Shown: in pieces, positions 34,931 to 44,307 of the stretch
Position numbering within the stretch: position 1 is the stretch's first letter
Layout of the letters: each line of letters starts with the position of its first letter
Source of the DNA: Dichetophora obliterata
Taxonomy: Eukaryota; Arthropoda; Insecta; Diptera; Sciomyzidae
Reading direction: 5' to 3'
NCBI GenBank assembly: GCA_963920525.1
Contig: OY986435.1
Coordinates: forward strand, 96,828,727-96,892,726
DNA: 64,000 nucleotides
Notes under the pieces: model-generated
Database searches by the model: none
What the model saw: the letters and a program-made list of their open reading frames with translations, nothing else
Told to the model about the DNA's origin: nothing
Made by a program: the position numbers and the translations under genes

Positions 34931-35832
34931 GGTTGCTCACATTTACGTGCGTTTTTACCGAATCTGAAATGGTACTTACATACCCAATTGGAAGGTCGTT
35001 GACCTGAAGAGGACCTATAAGACGATCGACGTCTTGAAGTTCCTCTGGAACTAAATCTTCTGGAAATTGGACGACTGAAACGTTGATTCTTAAGTTCATC
35101 AACATCAAGCGAGAGTTTTTGAAAACATTCAAAAATTTTAGATGCTTGTTCTGCAAAATGTTTAGTAATATTTGCTATCTCATTAGAATTAGAGATGTGT
35201 TTCGATACATTAAAGTTATTCTTGATTGCAGATACCTCAGATTCTGCTAATACCTCCCACAAGTTATCAGCGAGTAATAACAACTCATCTAATTCCTTAT
35301 GACCAGATCCTGTCAAAGCAATGTTCAGACTTTTAGGTAGTTTACGTAACCAAAGCTTATAAACTAAGTCTTTGTTGACTGTTGAACCAGCTAAAAGAAG
35401 CAAGGATCTGTAAAATTGAGATGGTTTTTGGTCACCCATCTCAGTGTCAGATAGCATCTTATCGAACCGTTTGTTCTCACTTAAAGTATGTCTATTTATC
35501 AGAACTTTCTTCAAACCTTCATACAAGTTGGTTGAAGGTGGTTGTTGTATGAAATCTAATACCGTAACTATGACTTCTTGTGGAAGTGCAGTCACAAGAT
35601 ATTCATACTTTGTTTGGTCAGTGGTAATCCCTTTAGATCGAAATTGGAATTCTGCATGAATAAACCATGCATCAGGACTATCAGTCCAGAACTGTGGGAG
35701 TTTGACTGACGTTGCATGAACTTCAATGTTAGATGATGAATCATCGAAAGGGTTCAATAAAGGAGGCTCAAAATTAATTAAATGGTTATCTCCGTCTCCT
35801 GAGGTGGATAACCGAGTAGGAGTACGTTGCAT
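34864..35832 (-). CDS. Gag of element A (CsRn1-like)
   Basis: 322 residues starting [12 protein letters not shown]. The core holds [20 protein letters not shown] and [14 protein letters not shown], which matches the capsid region of CsRn1/Kabuki-lineage Gag. An Arg/Ser-rich stretch (near 265-285) precedes an unusual zinc-binding motif [18 protein letters not shown], in which His comes early. This CHCC-like arrangement is characteristic of that lineage. The gene is open and probably intact. Pol follows in the -1 frame with overlap. Confidence 0.9.
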   Translation of the reverse strand: MQRTPTRLSTSGDGDNHLINFEPPLLNPFDDSSSNIEVHATSVKLPQFWTDSPDAWFIHAEFQFRSKGITTDQTKYEYLVTALPQEVIVTVLDFIQQPPSTNLYEGLKKVLINRHTLSENKRFDKMLSDTEMGDQKPSQFYRSLLLLAGSTVNKDLVYKLWLRKLPKSLNIALTGSGHKELDELLLLADNLWEVLAESEVSAIKNNFNVSKHISNSNEIANITKHFAEQASKIFECFQKLSLDVDELKNQRFSRPISRRFSSRGTSRRRSSYRSSSGQRPSNWVCKYHFRFGKNARKCEQPCAFVQNDNFSPHNITQHNSTN

Positions 35833-36009
35833 TGTATTGTTTTAAAGAATACTAGCTTTATTACAAATAAATTTCTTAAAATAATATTAATAAAATTGAA
35901 GTGTGCCTAGCGTGCAGTGTAGTGCCTACGGTTGTGAAACGATAAGCGCCGGCTTATCGTTTTACATCCGCTAAAAAGCTAATTGTGTAGTGTATATAAA
36001 TACCAATCC

Positions 36010-36650
36010 TTAGTCGCTGATTTACTGACGTCGCTGCTTGTTTCTGGCGTCACTGCTTGCTTTGGCGTCGCTGCTTGCGTCGGTGGCGCTGCTTACTTCA
36101 GCGTTGCTGTCTGCGTCGGCGTCGTTGCCTGTCTTGGCGTTGCTGCCTGCGTCGGCGTTGTTGCCTGCGTCGGCGTCGCTGCCTGCGTCGGCGTCGTTGC
36201 CTGCGTCGGCGTTGCTGCTTGCGTCGGCGTCGCTGCTTGTGTTGACGTCGCTGCTTGCGTTGGCGTCGCTGCCTGTGTTGGCGTCGCTGCTTGCGTTGGC
36301 GTCGCTGTCTGTGTTGGCGTCGCTGCTTGCGTTGGCGTCGCTGTTTGTTTCGACGTTGCTGACTGCGTTGGCGTTGCTGCCTGCGTCGGCGTTGCTGTTT
36401 GCGTCGGCGTCGCTGCTTGTGTTGGCGTCGCTGCTTGCGTTGGCGTCGCTGCCTGTGTTGGCGTCGCTGCTTGCGTTGGCGTCGCTGTCAACGTTGGCGT
36501 TGCTGTTGACGTTGACTTCTCTGCTGACGTTAGCGTTTCTTTCGACGTTGGCGTCTATTTCGACGTTGGCGTCTCTTTTGACGTTGGCGTCTCTGTCAAC
36601 GTTGGCGTTGCTGTTGACGTTGACGTCGATGTTGACGTCGCTATTTCTGC
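36010..36650. repeat. 18-bp minisatellite in the leader of element A
   Basis: About 35 imperfect tandem copies of an 18-bp unit (plus-strand GTTGGCGTCGCTGCTTGC) run through the 5' leader of element A. They are best conserved from about 36060 to 36500. On the minus strand each unit reads as a hexapeptide of the type ASSDAN. Because the unit lacks stop codons in several frames, long open frames appear on both strands. The GC content is far above the surroundings. Confidence 0.9.
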
Positions 36651-37182
36651 CGAAGTTGTTGTCGATGTCGGCGTTGTTGCTGGCGTCGAGATACGCTGCT
36701 GCTATTTGCTTCGTTGTGGTGAGGTGGGTTCGCTGTTGTAGCTCTGCAGTGAGTAAGTTGCTCACGACTGCAGGCTGTGATGTTGTTGTTGTTGGTGTGC
36801 AGCAGAGTTGGCTGTTGTCGGTTAAGATAAGGTACCGACGTTGACTGATATCTCGGATTCGTTGCCAGAGTTGATCGGGCTCGAGACTGATGTATTGCTG
36901 CTGTGTTGCGGTGTTCGTGCTGAAGCTGGTGGTGTGGGTGTGTAGTTGTTGCTGCTGAGCAGTGGCGGTTTTGGTGGTAGCGGTGCCTTGCGCACAGGTT
37001 TTGCGGGTTGGTTGTGATGATGTAGATGTTGCTGCAGCTGCACTTTTAGTTGTTGACGCAATTGTTGTTGTTGCTGTGGCGCGTAGAGACTGGGCGCGAG
37101 AACTTATGAGCGTGTCACGGGGTTGCTCTGCTTGAGTATTGATGAGCTCGTTCCAAAGAGAGTTTATATCACGCTTTCCAAT
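36022..37182 (-). other. leader of element A with open frame, coding status doubtful
   Basis: From the 5' LTR edge to 36022 one minus-strand frame stays open. It includes about 170 non-repetitive codons (Thr/Gln/Ala-rich, with EPDQLWQRIRDISQRR) and then the minisatellite. Its only ATG (37281) is inside the LTR and overlaps a TATAAAA box, so it should lie upstream of the transcription start. There is no later in-frame ATG. It may be a non-coding leader, or it may use a non-AUG start; gag begins 190 bases downstream. Confidence 0.5.
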
Positions 37183-37404
37183 TGTGGAAATTATATATTT
37201 CCACGAGAAATATAATAAAAATTTGTTCGTACGTTTGAATAATTTATTAGATCTGAAAAATTTTGAAATATTTTTATACATTTAAAATATGAAAACTTAA
37301 TTCTAAAAAATACAAAAAAAACTTAAAAACTAAGTGGTTTTAAAACAAAGTGTTTTACATACAATTGAAACAATATTAAAATGTAATAATAAGATAACAC
37401 TACA
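37183..37404 (-). repeat. 5' LTR of element A
   Basis: It matches 26985-27206. On the minus strand TATAAAAATATTTC near 37278 is a candidate TATA box, and AATAAA near 37249 is a candidate polyadenylation signal. The adjoining sequence ATTGGAAAGCGTGATATAAA is where the primer-binding site should be, but it does not match the tRNA-Trp site usual for CsRn1-like elements. Confidence 0.88.
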
Positions 37405-38053
37405 CTTATACCCGAAAAAATGCTAATGAGCCGAATGCCTATAAGTATTTTACACATATTATTAAGTATGGATAGAGTTGAGAACAGCACGACACTCGGG
37501 TATGATTTGAGTATCCGATTTCTGTCGGATACTCATTGCAGATCTCTGGTGTAGACAAGGTAAACTTGGTAAACAATATCATTAATAGATAATGATGATG
37601 CTACAACTTTGATGTAGTTCGCGCCATTTATCAGCAATTTTTTGCAATTTTTCAATTTTTACAACTTCGGCTAGGAATCTCATTCTCTAAGAAACCGAAA
37701 ATATGCGCGCTTAAAATTATAAAATATTCGCTAAAAACAGGTAAAATCTGCAATAAAAATTTCTTTTTTATATAGTATCATCGGTTTAAAAAAAAAATGC
37801 ATATAATTTCACAAAAAAATATGAACCAATTCATTTTAAAATACACATAAAATTAATTTATCAAAAACGACGCAAACATACTTAATTTTAATTTTTTTTT
37901 ATCAGGAGTTCAATAAATGAACTTTACAAAAATAGTTTTAACTGTATCGTTAGGTCAGTGAATATATTTTTTATCTTTTTTAAAAAATGTTCGAAATATT
38001 GGCTTTTCACTTAAAAAATGGCTTTTGTTTTAAAAATATTAACATGTAAAAAT

Positions 38054-38269
38054 GGCTTTTCTGACAACTTTTTATATGATATAACATTCATTTGCAAAAA
38101 CTCTTCCAGTTTTTTGATAAATGCGCAAAACAAAAACTTCTGAGCAGCTTAACTTAAAAATTGCTTCTCTGACAAATTTTTATATGATATAACATTCATT
38201 TGCAAAAACTCTTCCAGTTGTTTGATAAATGCGCAAAACAAAAACTTCTGAGCAGCTAAACTTAAAAAT
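38054..38269 (+). repeat. two tandem 108-bp units
   Basis: Two copies of a 108-bp unit (38054-38161 and 38162-38269) share TATATGATATAACATTCATT, TGCAAAAACTCTTCCAGTT and AACAAAAACTTCTGAGCAGC, with few differences. A partial inverted relative (GTTTAGCTGCTCATAGTTTT) lies at 38535-38570, so this is probably one arm of a decayed foldback repeat. The rest of 37557-39112 is AT-rich and gene-free. Confidence 0.8.
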
Positions 38270-38762
38270 TGCCTTTTTTTGCTTTGTTTTTTGTTTAATT
38301 TTCATGTTGATCGATTTTTTTTGGAAAAATACCAAATTTTTTATGCAATTTTTATGACCTTGTATTTTTTCTTGAACAATTCTTAATTAAGCCGTCTGAC
38401 ATTGTTTTTATCTCAGAAAAGCTACTTTGCGTAAAAATCTTTTTTCAGATATTATCACTTTTTTCATAATACTACTGGTTCGGAAAGCAAGCAACATTTC
38501 TCAACATACGTCTCAAAAAAATGTAATTTTTCAGTTTAGCTGCTCATAGTTTTTGTTTGGTGTATTTATCTTAAAACTCTAACATGGTATCTTAAAGGTC
38601 TGTTAATTCCCTTTAAAAATTGTTATTATAATTAAAAATTGTTTGAGAGATGGGTTAGCTATGTACTTAAACGCTCCGAAAGGGAGGGCTTGTGGCCCCC
38701 CTCCCATACAATTTTTTGCATAACTCAACGTCCACTATCAACTTGCTTGAGTTGATCCATCA

Positions 38763-39000
38763 TGAATTTCATTTCAATTTCAATTTCAATTTATTCGTTT
38801 TAAAACGTTATTTGTATAATAAGAAACAAGTTCTTTTATAATACATCAAAGTTGGTAATGTTACAATATATCTACTTAAGCCTAAGAAAATAAATAATAT
38901 GCTTAGATTAAACGACTATGACATGGCAAATTAATTTTATTAATGGATTTATTATTATTTTTAATTATGATTATTACTTAAAAATAACGATTACATTTTT
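38763..39000 (-). repeat. probable LINE 3' end (TTGAAA tail)
   Basis: On the minus strand a tail AATAAATTGAAATTGAAATT ends near 38763. Short tandem tails of this kind terminate several jockey/CR1-type LINEs. No coding sequence remains. Confidence 0.4.
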
Positions 39001-39112
39001 TTTATTTTTTTTTATAGAATTAAAAACAAGAGTAAGAGTAAGAGTTGAGTTATAAAAAACTATAATTTGGAATACAAATCCTTTTAAAAACTGAATGCAT
39101 ATTAAAAAAAAT

Positions 39113-39400
39113 GGAGGCCGTAGCCTAGTAGGTAGAGTGCGTGGCCCCCAAGCTAAAGAACCGCGGTAGCCCGGGTTCAATTCCAGCTCAGACAGAAATT
39201 TTTTTCAATTGAATTAATTTTTCTGTTCGGTCGTCACCTCTCTGCAGACAACGGCAAACCTCAGAGAGTAAAAATTGCCATGTAAAGCTTCTTGAGAACA
39301 TAAGCCGTAACACGCACAACACATTTGATCAATGGCAGCTAGGTCAAAGTCCTTCCAAGGACTGAAATGGCCAGTTTATTTATTTATATTTATATATAAA
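39113..39400 (+). mobile_element. tRNA-derived SINE, copy 2
   Basis: This is the same family as 10325-10668 in opposite orientation. The tRNA-like head has GTAGCCTAGTAGGTAGAG and a B box GGTTCAATTCC at 39174-39184. The body contains CTCTCTGCAGACAACGGC, GTAAAGCTTCTTGAGAACAT and CCTTCCAAGGACT, and the tail is (TTTA)n. The A-rich flanks (about 39099-39112 and 39391-39404) could be a target duplication but are too simple to be sure. This copy lacks about 40 bp present in copy 1 around the tail-proximal CCGAGAACTGGACC segment. Confidence 0.88.
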
Positions 39401-40740
39401 AAATTGTCATTTACAGTTAGAACTCTGAATATGGCAACGCTGGCAATAAGCAGCAGCCATAGAAATAAAATATAAAGAAATGGTGTTCTAGTCATACACA
39501 CTATACATGTATAAAAAGATTTTTCGTCAATTGAGGAAGCGAGATAGAACGTCGTTTTTCGCCATAAGCCCTTGCGAGCAAAACAAATGGCGAAAAAAAA
39601 ATTGTTGCCCGCCATTTATGAGCAAAAGCTTCTGCCAAAACACAAGTTCTGCTTCAGGAGCGCATTCATTATTGAGGGTGGCAAATATAAGGGCCTTAAT
39701 TTTTTATTCGTATGAGGATAAGCTTTAAAAGTTATTTATTTTCTTACAGATTTCTTGACATGACATGCACCCTAAGGTTGGAAGCTATAACTAGATACTT
39801 TTATAGAAAAAGAAAACTAATGTAAAGCCGACAGTTCGGAAAAACTACAAAGAACAATTTCTTTTCAAGGAATTTAATTTGTTTAATTTTGTATGGATTT
39901 TACTTGTTTAGTTTGTGTGTTATTTTAAAATCAATCAAATAGTTTATAAAAAATAGTTTTTTGAAATGAATTATTAATAAATCAATAAAAGTGGCTTACT
40001 AATGTTGTTCTCTGCAAAAAAATCGGTAACGCATCATATTGAATAATGGTGCTATATAAAAATTACTTAGTAAACATACATCTAAAAAACGAAAAATAGT
40101 TTACGCCTAACTTTACTACATCACCGAATGCGGACTCGTTTGAATGTTTTTGTGGTTGTGTCAACTTCATTGTGTTTGTAAAATACTTCAATTCACTTCA
40201 ACTACACCGCTTCCTTATATTTAACTTCTATGGCAGCAGCGGCAGTCCAGCCAGCACTAACACCAATGCAACACTTGCCTCAGCAAAATGCCTGCAATGT
40301 TTGTGAAATACATTTTTTTCACTTTGAGTCACCTCACTATTCGTTTTGAAGCTTTTTCTGTTATGAAGTGAAAACCATGTCATCAATTATTTTGCACTTT
40401 AGTTCGTTGGGCTGTGTTTTGCATGTATTTGTGTATGTATGTGTGGTGTGTCTTTATGAATTAAAATGTTTTCATTAGTGGAAGGTATTGTGGACTAATC
40501 GAGGTGGAGAATTTTTTTAATTATATTAAACAATAAATGCTGTAAATTTCCACAAAAATTCTGTTTGTGTGATTTTACATAAAGTACTTTGTTAACAAGA
40601 CTTTATGGAATTTATAAAACGTATTTCGTTTGAATCTATGTTATTTTATTTTACTGTTTATCTATCTATCTGTCTATATTATCGAAACTGTTTGTATTCG
40701 AAATCCAAACCGAAACCTATATTCGTTCGGACACTAGATA
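39401..40740. other. gene-free AT-rich region
   Basis: No supported gene. There is a short CTAT/CTGT simple repeat at 40660-40680 and an ATGATAT repeat at 40744-40760. Confidence 0.5.
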
Positions 40741-40744
40741 TTAT

Positions 40745-41840
40745 ATGATATGATATGATATCACTCGTTGACCTTATTTGCATTTCGGAAACGTGGCTAT
40801 GCAATCGATCTGGAAAAAAGGAGGAGGAGTTGCTATTTACTGTAAAACCACCCTTAACTTTAAAGTTGTAGGTTAATCCAATAGATCAGGTATTGAATTT
40901 TTAAATTTATATATATGGGATAATAGAACTATGATATTTTTGTCATGTGTGTATAATCCTTATAAGTATTTCTCTGTCGATCCTCTATTTTCCGCTTTAA
41001 CAAGCAAAATTCTTGATTATGACTTCATAATGTTGTGTGGAGATTTCAACATCAATACCATCTCCAATGAGACTAGTAAACTTTTACTGTATGATAAGTT
41101 ATCGGCAATCAGTTGTAAATGATACTGTACCCACGCGGTACTGCAGCAATTTTTCTCCTAGTCTACTTGATTATTTTATTGTTTCAGATCCTGCAGTAGT
41201 TTCTCTTTATCAGATAACTTTATTTTTTATCGGTCCACGACTTAATCTTTTGTTCGCTAAATGATTATTTTTCTCGAAATTCAACTTCTAATAATTTTTC
41301 TGTACGTGATTTCAAACATATTAACCATCAGTCCCTGTAACTCGATGTGTCAATATTATCTTTCAATGAATGTTGGCTTCACCATAATATAAACGATAAG
41401 CTTGGGTCTCTTTTAGCACCGATTATATATCTTTTTGAAAAACATGTACCGCTACGTATGACAACCGTGAAAAATGTGTTTTGTCCCTGGCTCACCCAAT
41501 ACTTGTCTGACAGTATTAAAAAAAGAAACAAAATACAGAAAATAAGGAAAATCAGACCATCTCCTGAAAACTGAGTATTTTTCGATTGGCTAGAAACGAA
41601 GCTGTTATTTAAGTAAGACAAATCACTTTTTTTTTCTGAGAAACTAGATCTATTCCTTAATTCCAAAACGTTGTGGAACAACATAAAAAGACTTGGGCTA
41701 TGTTATAAAATGCTCTCCTGTAACAATCTAACTAAACCACAGACTTTTAAGTTTGATACGAGCTTAAATTTGCAAGTTTGATGGGAGTTGATGCTCTTGC
41801 TTAAAAATTATTATTTATCACTTAAGACTCAAATAGAATA
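40745..41840 (+). pseudogene. LINE endonuclease and linker remnant
   Basis: In several frames in order: SLVDLICISETWL (40763-40800), GGGVAIYCKT (about 40820-40850), a frame with CVYNPYKYF and IMLCGDFNIN (40945-41060), then PTRYCSNFSPSLLDYFIVSD (41130-41190). These are the blocks of the apurinic-type endonuclease of jockey/CR1 LINEs, including the catalytic ISETW and GDFN boxes. CPWLTQYLSDSIKKRN (41490-41530) is the linker that follows. Frames change at least four times and no reverse transcriptase follows, so it is a dead fragment. Confidence 0.75.
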
Positions 41841-43322
41841 AAATTCTACCGTGAAGTGAAAGCCGTATCGAAATCCATTAACAGAATTTGTATTTTATTT
41901 ATATAGATGTTTTAGCATATTTTATGCATTTCTTAAGGGATATGAACTGTGAAAATTCGAACGTTAAGTATTCGAAAAGAGAGCAAAATACTATCATAGC
42001 ATTCAAAATGGGTTTTGAAGAGAAAATATGCCTCTTCAGCCTGAAGTAGCCGTTTTTTTTATTCAATTTTTGTTTTTTTTAATCAATTTTCTATTCAGAA
42101 GCACACGAAAATGTTTACTTTTTCAAATGGTCGCCATTTTTTTCTAATTTGCAATTTCAATTTCGGTTTATTGAGTAAACATGTTAGCATATAAGAATTA
42201 TTTTGTTTTGCATGCCGCAAGTTAAAACAAAAATTTAACAACAATATTATTAAATAAAATAACAACAGGGGGGATAAAATAACAACATGTATTTCGACTA
42301 TTGATTTTGTTTTTTTTTTCGTTTTCGAATGTGTATTTTTATTATTCAGTACTTTTTCAGTAAAAGTTTTTTTGAGTTTTTGGTTTTTTTATTTTTTAGT
42401 ATTAATTATGCTTCCGTTGCAAACTGGAGGTTATTGTTGCTCCCTTGACCTAGCGATGGACGATGGATTGAGAACTGCGCCCTTACATTTTGATTTAGTC
42501 GGCGCGCGGTCATGTATTGTTATTTTGTTGATATTGTTTGACTATTCCTTTGTGTCTCAATTTACTGATGGGCGAATTAATTTATTTATGTAGTATAATA
42601 TATATGTAGCTTCCAACTACAAGTTCTACTCGTGTAGTTTAAATAATCATTTTAGTAATATTTACTTCCCTCGTAATTTTTAGACTGTCAATGATTATTA
42701 TAGGCTTAGTCTTTAGCAAAAAAAACTTTTTCTGATCGAGAAAAAGTTCTCCATTTGAGTGTGGATTTGATCCAAAAACTTCATCGTGGCTTCCTTTATA
42801 CCTCCGATTTTTTCTTATTACAGTAATTTTCTTAATTTTTGATGTAGAAATTGCTATTCTTCTCCCAATAATAAAAGTACCTGCACTCAAAGATATATTT
42901 GTTCATATTGACTAATTCCTAGGTTTAGTTGATAAATATTTTGTCAATATACAGTCAACAAAAGCTTTTGTCAATTGGATTTAAGGTAATAAGTTAAAAT
43001 CATATGGACAAAATTTTATTTTGTTGATTTGAAAATGGATGCTTCAATTTGATGTAAACCTTTGTCAGGAATATCGTGTTTTAATTGTTGATTTGATAAA
43101 ACAATCTGTCAATATGAATACAGAATATTTCAACATCAGGATATGGTTTGTTGAATAGAAAATGGCTTTTCTGTTGAAAACATATTTTTTATCAATAATA
43201 CTAAAATGTTTTTTGTTCTGAAAAAAGATTTTATTACATTTCATATATATTATACATATTACATTTTATATACAATATAATAAACACATTACTTATAAAT
43301 ATAATTATGGAACTCACAAAGG
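41841..43322. other. no gene recognised; possible LINE tail
   Basis: AT-rich. Minus-strand CAATAAACCGAAATTGAAATT (42150-42172) resembles the LINE tail at 38763. A GC-richer patch at 42410-42520 has no recognisable protein. Confidence 0.4.
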
Positions 43323-43458
43323 TTGATATTATCCATGCTATTCGTTATTAGCGCTGTTAACATTATTATAAATCACAGTATTGTTAACATTGCTGTTCAC
43401 GTTATGAATTGTTATAGTGTGAATAGCACTAATAACGAATAGCACGGATAATCTCAAC
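43323..43458. repeat. hairpin element, 33-bp arms
   Basis: TTGATATTATCCATGCTATT continuing to CGTTATTAGCGCT is matched in inverse by 43425-43458 at about 30 of 33 positions. The 70-bp loop itself contains a GTTAACA palindrome. It may be a very small MITE or a transcribed hairpin; there is no coding sequence. Confidence 0.7.
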
Positions 43459-44307
43459 AAATAATGGAAATAAATAATAATTTAATAAAAATAAATAAAC
43501 AACCAAAACTCCTGCCGAATTCATTTTAAAATAACTCAATTTGTAGTCACCGGCAGTACATTGTGGCAAAATTGGTGCACTTGAAATCAAGAAAAATTTA
43601 TTTCACAAGATCACATTTAGGGTTAGTAAAATAAAATAAAAGGTTAATAGCTTTCACACTTAAAAAATTGCACTGGAATTTTAAGCTTTCCCGAATTTTA
43701 TCTCCTAAACTTTATTTTGTACTTGATTTAAAAAGGCAAATGATACCACCGAAATACCAAGCATTTCTTTCTGTTGTTATGATTAAATTTTTTTTGAAAT
43801 TGATAATTCATTTTATCACTATTAAATGGAAATTTTGTCCACTTGACTCAATTGATTATCAATGGCATTAATTATTTTTTCAGTATAATAAATCTATTTA
43901 TCAAGTCAACTACTTTAGGTTGTTAAAATAATTTATTAAAATGATGAAATTTTATTCCAATTGGTTGGCGAGTCTGTCAGCGTGAACAAGCTTAAATCAA
44001 TTATTGATCAAATTAAATTGATTGGACATTTGGTTCTGTTAGGGATTTACAAAAGTTATGTATCATTTTACCAAGAATATTTCTTTAAGTGTCGTACGAT
44101 AGCCAGGGACACGTAGCAATATGGCTAAACAATATTTTGAAAATCTCCTACGTCCGATTTTAGCCAATAAATATATTTTAAGAATCTTTTTCGTTTTTTG
44201 TCCTCAGATGATCCATTTGAACGAATTGCTTGTCTACGCCACTAAGGCCAGATTCAAGACGAGCCATTTTCAAATGACCATTATGTTAAACTATAGGGTA
44301 AATAATA

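Larger units (their letters stand above)
26985..37404 (-). mobile_element. LTR retrotransposon A, Ty3/gypsy CsRn1-like, interrupted
   Basis: Two 222-bp LTRs (26985-27206 and 37183-37404) are nearly identical; I see one difference. A 4-bp target duplication CTTA lies at 26981-26984 and 37405-37408. On the minus strand the order is leader with minisatellite, gag, protease, reverse transcriptase, RNase H and integrase. The element is 5.85 kb without element B, which split its integrase. The Gag zinc motif and gene order point to the CsRn1/Kabuki lineage of Ty3/gypsy. A frameshift near 32850 and the B insertion make it non-autonomous. Confidence 0.92.
23012..37548. mobile_element. hAT-type element hosting nested insertions
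   Basis: The ends CAAAGATCTGAAACGGATA (23012-23030) and, inverted, CAGAGATCTGCAATGAGTA (37530-37548) are flanked by a perfect 8-bp duplication GTGTAGAC (23004-23011 and 37549-37556). Both ends carry repeated (G/T)AGTATCC/GGATACTC motifs, as hAT subterminal regions often do. Subtracting retrotransposon A leaves about 4.1 kb, of which part is LINE and MITE sequence. No transposase was recognised, so it was probably non-autonomous when it was hit. Confidence 0.75.

Noticed and set aside
36010..36650. CRISPR-like array
   Set aside because: The units are contiguous 18-bp tandem repeats with no spacers, in a eukaryotic retrotransposon.
35983..36844. Long plus-strand open frames (Val/Ala/Cys- or Leu/Ala/Ser-rich) opposite the leader of element A
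   Set aside because: They are by-products of an 18-bp repeat without stop codons in several frames, on the strand opposite to the retrotransposon transcript.
36022..37281. A 419-codon minus-strand gene starting in the LTR
   Set aside because: Its only ATG overlaps the LTR TATA box, so it should not be in the RNA. Kept as a doubtful leader and a finding, not as a CDS.
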